Assembly (NCBI RefSeq): GCF_000315445.1
Contig: NZ_JH992959.1
Coordinates: 18,274-82,273 of the forward strand
DNA from: Alloiococcus otitis ATCC 51267
Lineage (GTDB): Bacteria; Bacillota; Bacilli; Lactobacillales; Carnobacteriaceae_A
Length of the DNA: 64,000 nt
Direction of reading: 5' to 3'
A model generated the notes under the pieces. It worked only from the letters and a program-made list of their open reading frames with translations, had not been told where the DNA came from and ran no database searches. The translations under genes were made by a program, and so were the position numbers. Positions 26,145-34,409 of the stretch are shown here, in pieces. Positions within the stretch are counted from its first letter, which is position 1, and each line of letters starts with the position of its first letter.

Positions 26145-26357
26145 GCTTCCACCATAGCGGCAAGTAGTCTTTATAGAAAACGGGTTGAATGAAATACTTG
26201 GTTCTTAAATAATCCAAACCAAAGGAGGACTCGCTTCAAATCACCGGATCTCACAAGAGCCTGCAAATTGAAAATGGTCATTCATGTATACTTAATCCCA
26301 AGTTAACTTGCCTAAGCCAATTATCCATGATAAGTTAGTGGTGTAGCAAGCCTTTTC

Positions 26358-26428
26358 ACTAGGGGTAGTCATTAGACTTGAGAATGACCCTTTGAACCTG
26401 ATCGGGTTAAGACCCGCGGAGGGAAGTG
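26358..26428 (+). promoter_or_regulatory. TPP riboswitch of tenA
   Basis: CACTAGGGGT opens P1; CTTGAGAATGACCC, TTTGAACCTGATCGGGTTAA, and GACCCGCGGAGGGAAGTG are the conserved TPP aptamer blocks, with P1 closed by CACT/AGTG. Control seems translational: see the following hairpin. Confidence 0.94.
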
Positions 26429-26462
26429 AGTGGTTAGGTGGGCTTTTTGCCTGCCAAAGTCC

Positions 26463-26497
26463 CTACTCCTAGTGTCTCAACAAGACTTAGGAGGAAT
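26463..26497 (+). promoter_or_regulatory. RBS-sequestering hairpin of the tenA riboswitch
   Basis: CTCCTA (in CTACTCCTAGTG) pairs with the ribosome site TAGGAG just before the tenA ATG. The same CTACTCCTAGTG is complementary, with one mismatch, to the 5' P1 strand CACTAGGGGTAG, so TPP binding to P1 would release it to cover the ribosome site. Confidence 0.7.
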
Positions 26498-26498
26498 A

Positions 26499-27170
26499 AT
26501 GATGACTTTCACTGATGAATTGAAAGAAATGACACAAGACACCTGGGACCGGTCTTTGAACCATCCATTTGTAAGAGGAGTCACTGACGGGTCCTTGCCC
26601 TTGGAAAAATTCAAGTTCTATATTTTACAAGATATTTACTATTTAAAACATTACGGTAAGGTCCATGCCTTTGCCGCAGCTCATGCGGACGACTTTGACG
26701 TAACAGCTGACCTGGCCCAAAAAGCTTCTGAAACAGCCCAGTCAGAGTTAACTGTCCACCAAGAACATGCCGAAATTTTGGATATAAAAAAAGAGGAAAT
26801 CGACAACTTAGATCCTGCCCCAACGGCCTATGCCTATACTTCTCACTTGTACCGGGCAGCCTTGTCCGGGTCTTTAGGCGAAATTGTTGCGGCCATCCTC
26901 CCTTGCTACTGGCTTTATGCTGATATTGGCCTACGCTACCAAGATGCAGAACCTGAACCTGACATCTACAAAAACTGGATTGCCACTTATGCCAGCGACT
27001 GGTTTCAAGAGTCGACCCAAGATATGATTCAGCTAATGAATGATATCGCCAGCCAAGCCAGCGAGGTCGAAAAAGACAAGTTCAGACAGCAATTTAAAAT
27101 AGCCAAGGAATACGAACTTGGTTTCTGGGAAATGGCCTACACCTTTGAAGACTGGATTTCCAATAAGTAA
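26499..27170 (+). CDS. tenA: TenA-family thiaminase II (aminopyrimidine aminohydrolase)
   Basis: All-helical enzyme of 223 residues that hydrolyses damaged thiamine or aminopyrimidines to recover HMP. Seen: MTFTDELKEMTQDTWDRSLNHPFVRGVTDGSLPLEKFKFYILQDIYYLKHYGK, the YTSHLYRAA segment, the LPCYWLYADIG motif and the C-terminal ELGFWEMAYTFEDW with the acid. In the active-site region usual for the nucleophilic Cys, LPC-Y-W supplies Cys. The frame is open back into the riboswitch, but AGGAGG places the start at 26499 (a second ATG follows at 26502). It feeds HMP to ThiD of the 7-10 kb operon and is regulated by its own TPP riboswitch. Confidence 0.93.
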   Translation: MMTFTDELKEMTQDTWDRSLNHPFVRGVTDGSLPLEKFKFYILQDIYYLKHYGKVHAFAAAHADDFDVTADLAQKASETAQSELTVHQEHAEILDIKKEEIDNLDPAPTAYAYTSHLYRAALSGSLGEIVAAILPCYWLYADIGLRYQDAEPEPDIYKNWIATYASDWFQESTQDMIQLMNDIASQASEVEKDKFRQQFKIAKEYELGFWEMAYTFEDWISNK

Positions 27171-27198
27171 AGGCTAAAACGACCCTACAAATTAAGAC

Positions 27199-27229
27199 AA
27201 AAACGACCCCAGTTTCAGGGGTCGTTTTT
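27199..27229. terminator. Bidirectional terminator between tenA and pyrD
   Basis: AAAACGACCCC / GGGGTCGTTTT perfect inverted repeat with a short loop and T runs on both strands, serving two converging genes. Confidence 0.9.
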
Positions 27230-27235
27230 AAATCT

Positions 27236-28159
27236 CTAAGCATCAAAGCGTTTAATATCCTTAATTTTGTCAATGCCCAACTGGTCGAGTCGGTCGGGTA
27301 AGCCTTCAATTATTTCCTTGCAGACCGTGGGGTGGAGGTAGTTTTCTGACCCAATTTGAACGGCTGTGGCACCGGCCATCAGCATTTCAATCACATCATC
27401 AATGGTAGACATGCCTCCAACTCCAACTACAGGGATGGAAACGGCCTGGGCCACCTGGTGGACCATACGGAGGGCAATGTGTTTCAAGCTACCAGCAGAC
27501 AAGCCACCGGTTACATTACCCAACTTGGCCTGGCGGGTTTCAATATCAATGGCTAGGCCGGTCACCGTGTTAATGGCTACCAAACCGTCTGCTCCAGATC
27601 CTTCAGCTGCCTGGGCTAAGACAGCAACGTCGGTCACATTAGGGGTTAGTTTGACAAAGACCGGCAGGCTGGTCGCTGCTTTCACTTGCCGGGTTAAATC
27701 AGCCAAAATATTCGGATTGGTCCCAAAGGCTAGCCCTCCTTCGGCAACATTGGGGCAGGAAGCATTCACTTCAATGGCCACCACATTGGGTGCTTGGGAA
27801 ATTTGCTGGGTGACCTCTACATAGTCCTCAATTGTCTTGCCGGCTACACTGGCGATAATGGGCAGGTCATACTGGGCCAGGGCAGGTAATTTTTCGGCTA
27901 AAACTGCTTCAATTCCTGGGTTCTTCAAGCCAACTGCATTTAAAATCCCCTTGTCAGTGTGGGCAAATTTCGGGTCTGGGGCTCCTTTTCTAGCCTCCAA
28001 GGTGGTCGTTTTGATCACCAGGGCTCCAAGGATGCCTAAGTCATAATGGTCCATCAGGGGCTCCCCATAGTCCACTGTCCCTGAAGCAGGGATAATGGGG
28101 TTTTTCAAAGTCAAGCCAGCAAGGTCAATACTTAAGCGGTCATTGTTTTCTTCAGTCAT
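27236..28159 (-). CDS. pyrD: Dihydroorotate dehydrogenase, class 1B-like catalytic subunit
   Basis: FMN TIM-barrel enzyme oxidising dihydroorotate to orotate. Seen: DLAGLTLKNPIIPASGTVDYG, NAVGLKNPGIE, the catalytic-Cys loop EVNASCPNVAEGGLAFGTN of the class 1B (NAD-linked) type, VFVKLTPNV, NTVTGLAID, and IPVVGVGGM and GATAVQIGSENY at the FMN phosphate. About 307 residues. The start at 28159 (MTEENND) has a GGAGG-like site and overlaps the end of pyrC by eight bases. The class 1B partner PyrK is not in this window, so it must be elsewhere or the enzyme works without it. Last gene of pyrB-pyrI-pyrC-pyrD. Confidence 0.92.
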   Translation of the reverse strand: MTEENNDRLSIDLAGLTLKNPIIPASGTVDYGEPLMDHYDLGILGALVIKTTTLEARKGAPDPKFAHTDKGILNAVGLKNPGIEAVLAEKLPALAQYDLPIIASVAGKTIEDYVEVTQQISQAPNVVAIEVNASCPNVAEGGLAFGTNPNILADLTRQVKAATSLPVFVKLTPNVTDVAVLAQAAEGSGADGLVAINTVTGLAIDIETRQAKLGNVTGGLSAGSLKHIALRMVHQVAQAVSIPVVGVGGMSTIDDVIEMLMAGATAVQIGSENYLHPTVCKEIIEGLPDRLDQLGIDKIKDIKRFDA

Positions 28160-29345
28160 GATTTTCCTCCCTTTCATAACGGACTTGGCCATCAACAATG
28201 GTCATCTCCACCAAACCATCAAAACTTTCGCCTTTAAAGGGTGTATTGTCTGACTTGGAGGCAAAGTCTTGGGCAGTATAAGTCTGGTCGAGGTCAATAA
28301 GGGTCAAGTCCCCGTCATATCCCACTTCCAGCAAACCCTTGTTCAAACCTAGGATTTTAGCAGGATTGTGGCTCAGTAATTTCGATACCAAGCTTAGGTC
28401 CTGGCCGTGGTCCTGGACTAAAACCTTGTAGGCAATGGGGAAGGCTGTCTCCAAACCGATCATGCCGGGTGACCCTTGGGCCTTGTCTTCTGCACTGTGG
28501 GGGGCGTGGTCGGTAGCAATAACATCCACCGTCCCGTCCAAGATTCCTTCAACCAGGGCCTCTACATCTGCCTTGGCCCGGATTGGTGGGTGGACCTTAA
28601 AGTCTGAGTCGTAAAGGTAGATGTGGTGGGGGGTCACTTCCATGGTGACTGGGTAACCCTTGGCCTTGCCGTAGCGGACAGCATCCAGGGCATCGACTGT
28701 CGACACATGACAGAAGTGAACTGGGTTGCCTATTTTTCCGGCAAAGTAGACATCCCGCCAGGTGTGGACATCTTCTGCATAGCGGTAGTCAATTTCAGAC
28801 AGTTCCTTGTCTTCTTCATGGATCATAATGCCTAGGTTTTTTTCCTTCAGGGCTTGGAACAATTCAAAAGTAGCCTTGTTGTTAAAGAGACCAAAGCCGT
28901 CATCAGATAGGAACTTAACCGAGTCTGGTATCCGGTCAAAGTCGACTCGTTCTTGGCCGGCCAGGTCCTTGGAGGCAGCATAATTTTGAAAGATATGAAC
29001 CAAGCCTAGTTCCTGGGCTCGGGTCATAATATCTTGGTAAACTTCAGGATTATCCACTACTGGCTTGGTGTTGGCCATCAAGTTAACTGTCCCGTATCCG
29101 CCATGGAGAGCTGCTTGAGACCCAGTTTTCAGGTCCTCTTTATAAGTCAAACCTGGGTCTCTGAAGTGGGCGTGGAGTTCGATAAAGGCGGGGGTGACCA
29201 CTTTACCTTTAGCATCAATCACCCGACCGCAGCCTTCACTAGCCAGGTCTAAACCAATAGCATGGATTTTCCCCTCTTTTAAAAGGATATCGGCCTGGAT
29301 TGACCCACGACTATCAACCAGTTGGCCGTTTTTGATTAAGATCAT
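28152..29345 (-). CDS. pyrC: Dihydroorotase
   Basis: Binuclear-zinc amidohydrolase of 397 residues that cyclises carbamoyl-aspartate in pyrimidine synthesis. Seen: the metal motif ELHAHFRDPG, NTKPVVDN, a MIHEEDK segment, HFCHVST, EVTPHHI and the late ATDHAPHS Asp; a C-terminal strand closes the beta-sandwich. Type I dihydroorotase by length. Its ATG overlaps the end of pyrI by four bases and its end overlaps pyrD, showing tight coupling in the operon. Confidence 0.94.
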   Translation of the reverse strand: MILIKNGQLVDSRGSIQADILLKEGKIHAIGLDLASEGCGRVIDAKGKVVTPAFIELHAHFRDPGLTYKEDLKTGSQAALHGGYGTVNLMANTKPVVDNPEVYQDIMTRAQELGLVHIFQNYAASKDLAGQERVDFDRIPDSVKFLSDDGFGLFNNKATFELFQALKEKNLGIMIHEEDKELSEIDYRYAEDVHTWRDVYFAGKIGNPVHFCHVSTVDALDAVRYGKAKGYPVTMEVTPHHIYLYDSDFKVHPPIRAKADVEALVEGILDGTVDVIATDHAPHSAEDKAQGSPGMIGLETAFPIAYKVLVQDHGQDLSLVSKLLSHNPAKILGLNKGLLEVGYDGDLTLIDLDQTYTAQDFASKSDNTPFKGESFDGLVEMTIVDGQVRYEREENHD

Positions 29346-29779
29346 TTTAACTCCTCCGTATCATATAGGTGTTCACAATACTCACAGGCATAAACACTTT
29401 CCACCGGGTCGACCAGGATAAAGCTCGGTTCGATGTGGGGCTCCGTATTGGTTATACAGCGGGGGTTGGTGCATGACAAGTAGGAGTTAATCCGCTTAGG
29501 TAGGGCAACCTCGCCCTTGTCAACAATTTGGCTATCTTTGATATAGTTAACGGTAATGTGGGGATCCACAACACTTAAAATATCAAAGTTAATGTCACTC
29601 AAGTCCCCTTGAATTTTAATAATATCTTTTTTACCCAGTAACTGACTATCTACATTCATCATAAGAGCCACCCGGTCTTGAGCCCGATTCAAGTTCAAAA
29701 GGTTAAAAATCTTGTAGCCGTCTCCGGGCTGGATGTGGTCAATCACGACTCCATTTGTAATAGAAGAAACTTCTAACAT
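29342..29779 (-). CDS. pyrI: Aspartate carbamoyltransferase regulatory chain
   Basis: 145 residues in two parts: an N-terminal allosteric domain (GVVIDHIQPGDGYKIFNLLNLN...) that binds CTP or ATP, and a C-terminal zinc domain with Cys pairs in CTNPRCITN and YACEYCEHLYD. It forms the 2c3:3r2 holoenzyme with PyrB and gives feedback control by end products. Directly adjoining pyrB (stop and start abut). PyrI is common in enterobacteria and archaea and among some Clostridia, but is unusual for Lactobacillales, which mostly control pyr genes through PyrR. Confidence 0.93.
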   Translation of the reverse strand: MLEVSSITNGVVIDHIQPGDGYKIFNLLNLNRAQDRVALMMNVDSQLLGKKDIIKIQGDLSDINFDILSVVDPHITVNYIKDSQIVDKGEVALPKRINSYLSCTNPRCITNTEPHIEPSFILVDPVESVYACEYCEHLYDTEELK

Positions 29780-30703
29780 TTATTTCACTCCTAACATTTT
29801 TAAGATCAAGGCCATACGCACTCTAACCCCATAGCCAACTTGGTCAAAATACTTGGCCCGAGGATCATCGTCAACTGAAACATGGATTTCATTGACCCGT
29901 GGGAGGGGGTGGAGGATAGCTAAATCATCTTTGGCTTGGTCTAGTTTAGGCATATCCAAGATATAACTATCTTTCAAACGTTCATAGTCTGCCTCGTTAA
30001 AAAATCGCTCCTTTTGAACCCGGGTCATGTAAAGGACATCCAATTCATCGATTACATTTTCTAGCCGCTCTTCGGTCTTGTAATCTACCTTGTTTTGCTT
30101 AAGCATGACTTCAATATAGTCCGGCACCACCAGCTCTTCGGGTGAAATTAGGACAAAACGGTTGTTAGGGTACTGCATCAGCATGCGAAGGAGAGAGTGG
30201 ACGGTCCGGCCAAATTTTAAGTCTCCGCAAAGACCGATCGTCAAGCCTTCCAACCGCCCCTTGGTTTCCATAATGGTGAGTAAGTCGGTCAAGGTCTGGG
30301 TGGGGTGCTGGTGACCACCATCGCCGGCATTGATAAAGGGCACATCACTGGCCAAACCCGCCACCATGGCAGCCCCCTCTTGAGGGTGACGCATGGCAAT
30401 AATATCGGTGTATTGTGAAACTGTCCGAATGGTATCAGCCAGGCTCTCCCCCTTGGCCGTTGAAGAGGACTTGGCTTCAGTAAAGCCAATACTGGTCCCC
30501 CCAAGGCGGCGGATGGCGGATTCAAAGCTCAGCCGGGTCCGGGTTGAAGGCTCAAAAAAAAGTGCCCCTAGGATGATCCCATCACAAATATGTGAATAAT
30601 CATCTGGGCACTTAATAATATCTTGGGCTAAAGTAATAATGTCATTGATTTCATCAACGGTGAAATCCTTAATATGAACAAGGTTTTTTTCTAATAAAGT
30701 CAT
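29780..30703 (-). CDS. pyrB: Aspartate carbamoyltransferase catalytic subunit
   Basis: Condenses carbamoyl phosphate with aspartate, the first committed pyrimidine step. Seen: the carbamoyl-phosphate motif [12 protein letters not shown], the mobile-loop [45 protein letters not shown], and the aspartate-site MTRVQKERF and LHPLPRV. About 307 residues. The start at 30703 follows a GGGGAAAAAGGA site; the frame runs on to 30733 without a better one. First gene of the pyr operon with only a short leader after the promoter. Confidence 0.94.
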   Translation of the reverse strand: MTLLEKNLVHIKDFTVDEINDIITLAQDIIKCPDDYSHICDGIILGALFFEPSTRTRLSFESAIRRLGGTSIGFTEAKSSSTAKGESLADTIRTVSQYTDIIAMRHPQEGAAMVAGLASDVPFINAGDGGHQHPTQTLTDLLTIMETKGRLEGLTIGLCGDLKFGRTVHSLLRMLMQYPNNRFVLISPEELVVPDYIEVMLKQNKVDYKTEERLENVIDELDVLYMTRVQKERFFNEADYERLKDSYILDMPKLDQAKDDLAILHPLPRVNEIHVSVDDDPRAKYFDQVGYGVRVRMALILKMLGVK

Positions 30704-30742
30704 TCCTTTTTCCCCTTCCACTTTTAGGCTCAAATTGTCAAT

Positions 30743-30771
30743 ATTTTACCGTGAACCATAAGGGCTGTCAA
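30743..30771 (-). promoter_or_regulatory. Promoter of the pyrB-pyrI-pyrC-pyrD operon
   Basis: On the minus strand TTGACA, 17 bases, TAAAAT. Transcription would start about 30 bases before pyrB, which leaves no room for a PyrR-type attenuator. The motif AATATTGACA occurs twice 26 bases apart across the promoter and could be an operator. Confidence 0.8.
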
Positions 30772-31145
30772 TATTTTTAGTGAAATTCAATAACTTTTTC
30801 TCGTTGGGTGGTCGCATGAAATTTTGGGATAAGTCTCAGTTTAAGTTGACATTGGGTTAGATGTGTTTATTGCTGGCTGACATATTTTTCAACTGTTCGA
30901 TTAGGTTTTTTTGCCGAAAGCCAACCGATTAGGGATCGTCTAGCCTCCTTGGAGTTCAATTTTTGCTACTCACCTGACTAAAAATCTTCACGATTTCATA
31001 TTATTTTGGTCATCAATTCAAGCCAGTCCGGTGGTAAAATAAAGTCAGCTTGAGAGGGGAAAAGGCTTCCCAAACCAAGTATAACTCATACCAGGAAACT
31101 TTTGCCTGGCAAAATACACTACTTTTCATAGAAAGGAAAAGAAAA
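30772..31145. other. Intergenic stretch without a recognisable gene
   Basis: About 370 bases between the diverging pyr promoter and the lipoprotein gene. I see AT-rich promoter-like DNA and no hairpin, RNA motif or frame that I would support. The frame that is open upstream of 31146 on the plus strand lacks a ribosome site. Confidence 0.5.
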
Positions 31146-31412
31146 ATGAAAAACAAACTCGCTTTACTTGCCGCACTTGGACTAGGACTTGGCGTCTTAG
31201 GCGGTTGCCAAAACAACAACGAGGAACCTGCTGAAGATGCCCAACAAGAAGAGGGCATGACCAAGGAAGAAACCGACGAAGACATGTTCCCTGATAATGG
31301 CAAAGAGGAAGACGATATGGACCAAGGAGCCGAAGAAGAGTCTGAAGACGACATGGAAGAAGATTCTGAGGACGACATGGAGGAAGATTCCGAAGAAGAC
31401 GGTAACAACTAA
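31146..31412 (+). CDS. Small, very acidic lipoprotein
   Basis: 88 residues: a lysine start, a hydrophobic stretch and the lipobox LGG-C predict diacylglyceryl anchoring at Cys24 after cleavage by signal peptidase II. The mature part is almost wholly Glu, Asp, Gln, Asn, Ser and Met, with repeats of the type DSEDDMEE. No domain is recognisable; such tails can bind cations or act as spacers. AAAGGAAAAG lies upstream of the ATG at 31146. It is monocistronic with a hairpin behind it. Function unknown. Confidence 0.8.
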   Translation: MKNKLALLAALGLGLGVLGGCQNNNEEPAEDAQQEEGMTKEETDEDMFPDNGKEEDDMDQGAEEESEDDMEEDSEDDMEEDSEEDGNN

Positions 31413-31424
31413 GAGCCCCTGCCC

Positions 31425-31484
31425 AACCACTTGTGGTTTTGCCTTTCTTTCCCTAGAGAGAGGCTAGACCACAAGTGGTGTTTT
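31425..31484 (+). terminator. Terminator of the acidic lipoprotein gene
   Basis: AACCACTTGTGGT can pair with ACCACAAGTGGT across a 30-base loop, followed by GTTTT. Each arm is also a short palindrome on its own. Confidence 0.6.
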
Positions 31485-31528
31485 AAATTACTTGACTGGT
31501 TGGATGGGGAAAGTCGATTTTCGCTCAC

Positions 31529-31672
31529 CAATTGTAGAATCTTGGAGTTATAATTCTATAATCGTTGATCAATTATAGAATCTTGGACCAGGAATTCTAT
31601 AATCGCAGATCAATTGTAGAATCTTGGAACCAAAATTCTATATTCACAGTCCAATTGTAGAATCTTAGATAG
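31529..31672. repeat. Cluster of about 45-bp palindromic repeats, family A
   Basis: Three to four units of the form CAATTGTAGAATCTTGGA, a variable middle, then AATTCTATAATCG and a short link ending GATC. Arms TAGAAT and ATTCTA are complementary, so each unit can fold as a hairpin. The same family recurs at 57.9 kb. No gene is encoded. Confidence 0.82.
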
Positions 31673-31740
31673 CAATCAAGGGTTGACCAATTTGCAACTC
31701 TACAGTTGTGAAATTTAGACTTGTCTGGACTTAATTCAAA

Positions 31741-31769
31741 AGGCGACAATCGCCCTCCGATTGTCGCCT
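31741..31769. terminator. Perfect hairpin at the border of the repeat array
   Basis: AGGCGACAATCG pairs without mismatch with CGATTGTCGCCT around CCCTC. A T-rich stretch follows on the plus strand. Its right arm runs into the first 40-bp repeat unit (TTGTCGCC). Confidence 0.7.
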
Positions 31770-32160
31770 TTCAACTTCGAAAGTACCTTATTTTTATATA
31801 TTGTCCAGTTCCAACTTCAAAACTTCCTTATTTTCATTTATTGTCCAGTTTTAACTTCAAAACTTCCCTATTTTCTTTTATTGTCCAGTTTTAACTTCAA
31901 AACTTCCCTATTTCTATTTATTGTCCAGTTTCAACTTCAAGACTTCCTTATTTCTATTTATTGTCCAGTTTCAACTTCAAAACTTCCCTATTTCTATTTA
32001 TTGTCCAGTTCCAACTTCAAAACTTCCTTATTTTCATTTATTGTCCAGTTTTAACTTCAAAACTTCCCTATTTCTATTTATTGTCCAGTTCCAACTTCAA
32101 AACTTCCTTATTTCTATTTATTGTCCAGTTTTAACTTCAAAACTTCCCAATATCCACCTG
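31761..32160. repeat. Array of ten tandem 40-bp repeats
   Basis: Units begin at 31761 and then every 40 bases to 32121 (nine start with TTGTCCAGTT, the first with the variant TTGTCGCCTT). The body is AACTTCAAAACTTCC followed by YTATTTYTATTTA. There are no spacers, so it is not a CRISPR array. The 40-base period is not a multiple of three, so the long open frames at 31761-32244 cycle through phases and are not genes. A second, shorter array is at 24469. Confidence 0.93.
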
Positions 32161-32178
32161 CCTTCTCCCTTGCAAGAC

Positions 32179-32240
32179 AAAAAGCTTGTCGGCTACCGAC
32201 CTGGTCATTTCACCCAGTCCAATAGCAAACAAGCTTTTTT
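32179..32240 (-). terminator. Terminator of the two-component system genes
   Basis: AAAAAGCTTGT pairs with ACAAGCTTTTT; inner bases add GACTGGGTGAAATGACC-type pairing. T runs on the minus strand just after the histidine kinase stop. Confidence 0.75.
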
Positions 32241-33552
32241 ATAATTCAATCTTGAAGATGACCTGGTCTTTTTCTTGGGCTAGTTGATAGTTAAAGCCGT
32301 AATTTGACAACAAATTAGAGACGATATAAAGGCCTAGGCCATTGCTGGTATCTTGATCCAAGCTAAAGTTGATCTTAAAAGCCCGGTCCAAGTCAAGGCG
32401 ACTTGGGTCATGAGACCTGTTCGCCACATAGAAATTCCCGTTGGTCACACCAATAGAAATCTGACCCTGGTTTGGGCTATACTTGATGGCATTGCTGATA
32501 AGGTTGGACAAGATAATTTTCAAGGCTGGACGGCCAATGACCATGGTTTGGTCCTCTAGGTCATTCACAATGGAGATTTGCTTTTGCTTGGCCAAAAGGT
32601 CGTATTTGGCCAAGACTTCTTGGAGGACTGAATTAATGACCAACCGCTCTTCATCATCCTTCATATGGTCCAGAGAAGAAATTGAAAGAAGCTGGGAGAT
32701 GTGCTGGGTTAAATCGTCCACAAGGGCAATGCTTTTGCCAATATACTTGTCCCGGTCCTTGTATTTGCCGATATTGTATTGCATGTTTTCTAATACTACT
32801 TTCAGACTAGCCAAGGGAGTCTTGAGTTCATGGGAAGTCCCACGGAAAAAGTCATAGCGTAAGTTTTCCAGCTTAATTATTTCTTCGTTCTTATCTTCCA
32901 AATCGTCGATGGTCTGGAGCAAGCTCGTATAAAGGTCATTAATCTGGTCTTTGAGTTGGCCAACTTCATTACTAGAATCGACCTTAAGCCAGGCTGTCCG
33001 GTCCAGGTCCATCATCCGGTCAGTGGTGTCTTTAATCTCCTGGATTTGTCTTTTGGTCACTTGAGCATAAAGGAGGGCTAAGAGAATGGAAACCAACAGA
33101 GACAAGGCCAATGAATAGGGTAAGAATTGTAAAGACAAGTCCCGGGCCTCTCTTTGCATATCGGCCGTTGACACAAATTGCAAGGTCCTCTTTCCACCGT
33201 CCGCCAAGTCAAGGGAGCGTTCTTCTATAATCAAGGAGTTGTTTTCACTGGTCAAATCAACTCCGACTCCATCTTGGATGGCGAGTTCATTGTCTCCACC
33301 TCCTTCCTTTAGACTGGCCCTTATGTCATTCTTTTTGGAGTAGAAATCCAAGCTGGCCTGGACATAATCCAGGTCCTGTCCTTCTAGCTGGTCAGTAATT
33401 TGGTCTGCTTGGCTGGTAATTTCTTCCTGACGATTGGCCAGGTAGGACTTAGGAAAGGCAAAAAAGACAAAGAGGTGGATGGCTAAGACTAAGACCGACA
33501 AGATGACAAAAAATTGCAGGAACATTTTGGGAAATAATTTTAAATTTTTCAT
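32239..33552 (-). CDS. Sensor histidine kinase
   Basis: 437-residue membrane kinase: first transmembrane helix near residues 10-33, an extracytoplasmic sensor domain to about 135, a second helix near 140-165, a HAMP linker, the dimerisation helix with the phospho-His in TSHELKTPLASLKVV, and the ATPase with N box (LISNAIKYSP) and a G box DTSNGLGLYIVSNLL. It overlaps the regulator gene by four bases. The neighbouring ABC exporter suggests it senses an envelope-active peptide or the exporter's substrate, as is common for such sets. Confidence 0.92.
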   Translation of the reverse strand: MKNLKLFPKMFLQFFVILSVLVLAIHLFVFFAFPKSYLANRQEEITSQADQITDQLEGQDLDYVQASLDFYSKKNDIRASLKEGGGDNELAIQDGVGVDLTSENNSLIIEERSLDLADGGKRTLQFVSTADMQREARDLSLQFLPYSLALSLLVSILLALLYAQVTKRQIQEIKDTTDRMMDLDRTAWLKVDSSNEVGQLKDQINDLYTSLLQTIDDLEDKNEEIIKLENLRYDFFRGTSHELKTPLASLKVVLENMQYNIGKYKDRDKYIGKSIALVDDLTQHISQLLSISSLDHMKDDEERLVINSVLQEVLAKYDLLAKQKQISIVNDLEDQTMVIGRPALKIILSNLISNAIKYSPNQGQISIGVTNGNFYVANRSHDPSRLDLDRAFKINFSLDQDTSNGLGLYIVSNLLSNYGFNYQLAQEKDQVIFKIEL

Positions 33553-34205
33553 TTTCGCTCCAACTTGTAGCCCACATTGCGGATGGTGACAATGCAGTCC
33601 AAGTTCAATTTCTTCCGTAATTCTTTAATGTAAACATCCACCACCCGGTCATAAGGGATGTCCTCCGTCTCCTTCCAAACTTGGTCAATGATCTGGGACC
33701 GACTTAAGGCCCGCCCCTCATTGTTGACCAATAATTTAAGGATTTCCATTTCTTTATCGTTGACCGCTACGGGCTCTTCTCCAAGCTGGGCTGAATAGCT
33801 AGTAAAGTTAACCTGACAATCCTTATAGGTGAACAGTTGACTTTGACCGTACTCTTTCCTGATCAAGGCATCGACCCGGGCCTTTAAGACTGGCAGGGAA
33901 AAAGGTTTTTCGATATAGCCATCTGCTAGGCTGGAATAGGCATCAATCTTGTATTCTTCATCATGAAAGGCCGTCAACATTAACACAGGGATATCGCTTT
34001 TCCGACGAATTTCCTTTAATACTGCCAGTCCATTTAAAAAGGGTATTTGGATGTCCAAAATCACTAAGTGGATGGGAGTAGCTTGGAAATATTTCAAGGC
34101 TTCTTGACCATCTTTCGCTTGGACCACTTGGTAGTCAAATTCTGCCAAGTATTCAGCCAACCCCTCCCGAATCAATTGGTCATCTTCGACAAGAAGTATC
34201 TTCAT
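33549..34205 (-). CDS. OmpR-family response regulator
   Basis: 218 residues: a receiver domain with acidic pocket EDD, the phospho-acceptor Asp in LVILDIQIPF, the Thr in VLMLTAFHD and Lys in YIEKPFSLP; then a winged-helix DNA-binding domain ending RNVGYKLERK. Pairs with the overlapping histidine kinase. The probable target is the ABC transporter operon directly upstream, which points the same way and lies 200 bases before it. Confidence 0.93.
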   Translation of the reverse strand: MKILLVEDDQLIREGLAEYLAEFDYQVVQAKDGQEALKYFQATPIHLVILDIQIPFLNGLAVLKEIRRKSDIPVLMLTAFHDEEYKIDAYSSLADGYIEKPFSLPVLKARVDALIRKEYGQSQLFTYKDCQVNFTSYSAQLGEEPVAVNDKEMEILKLLVNNEGRALSRSQIIDQVWKETEDIPYDRVVDVYIKELRKKLNLDCIVTIRNVGYKLERK

Positions 34206-34409
34206 TGCTCTGCTCCTTCCCTTTCTTTACCGCTTTTATTATACACCAAACAAGGGTGATGGCCCTGGTCCTTTTTAAACTCGAAAAGTTAGTCCTAAAG
34301 TCGCTTTATTGTTTGAGGTATAAAAAATTTGCTTCTAGTTACTTACTAGGCCATGACCTAGCCCAGGATCCTAAAGCAAAGAAAGCAACGCCAACCAATA
34401 CACTAGTTT

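Noticed and set aside
30704..31145. PyrR-binding attenuator before pyrB
   Set aside because: The promoter is too close to pyrB and no anti-antiterminator loop is visible.
31761..32160. CRISPR array
   Set aside because: Units are directly contiguous with no unique spacers, and no cas genes are in the window.
31761..32244. Open frames through the 40-bp repeats as repeat proteins
   Set aside because: The period is not a multiple of three, there is no ribosome site, and the translated Phe/Leu/Ile-rich text follows only from the DNA repeat.
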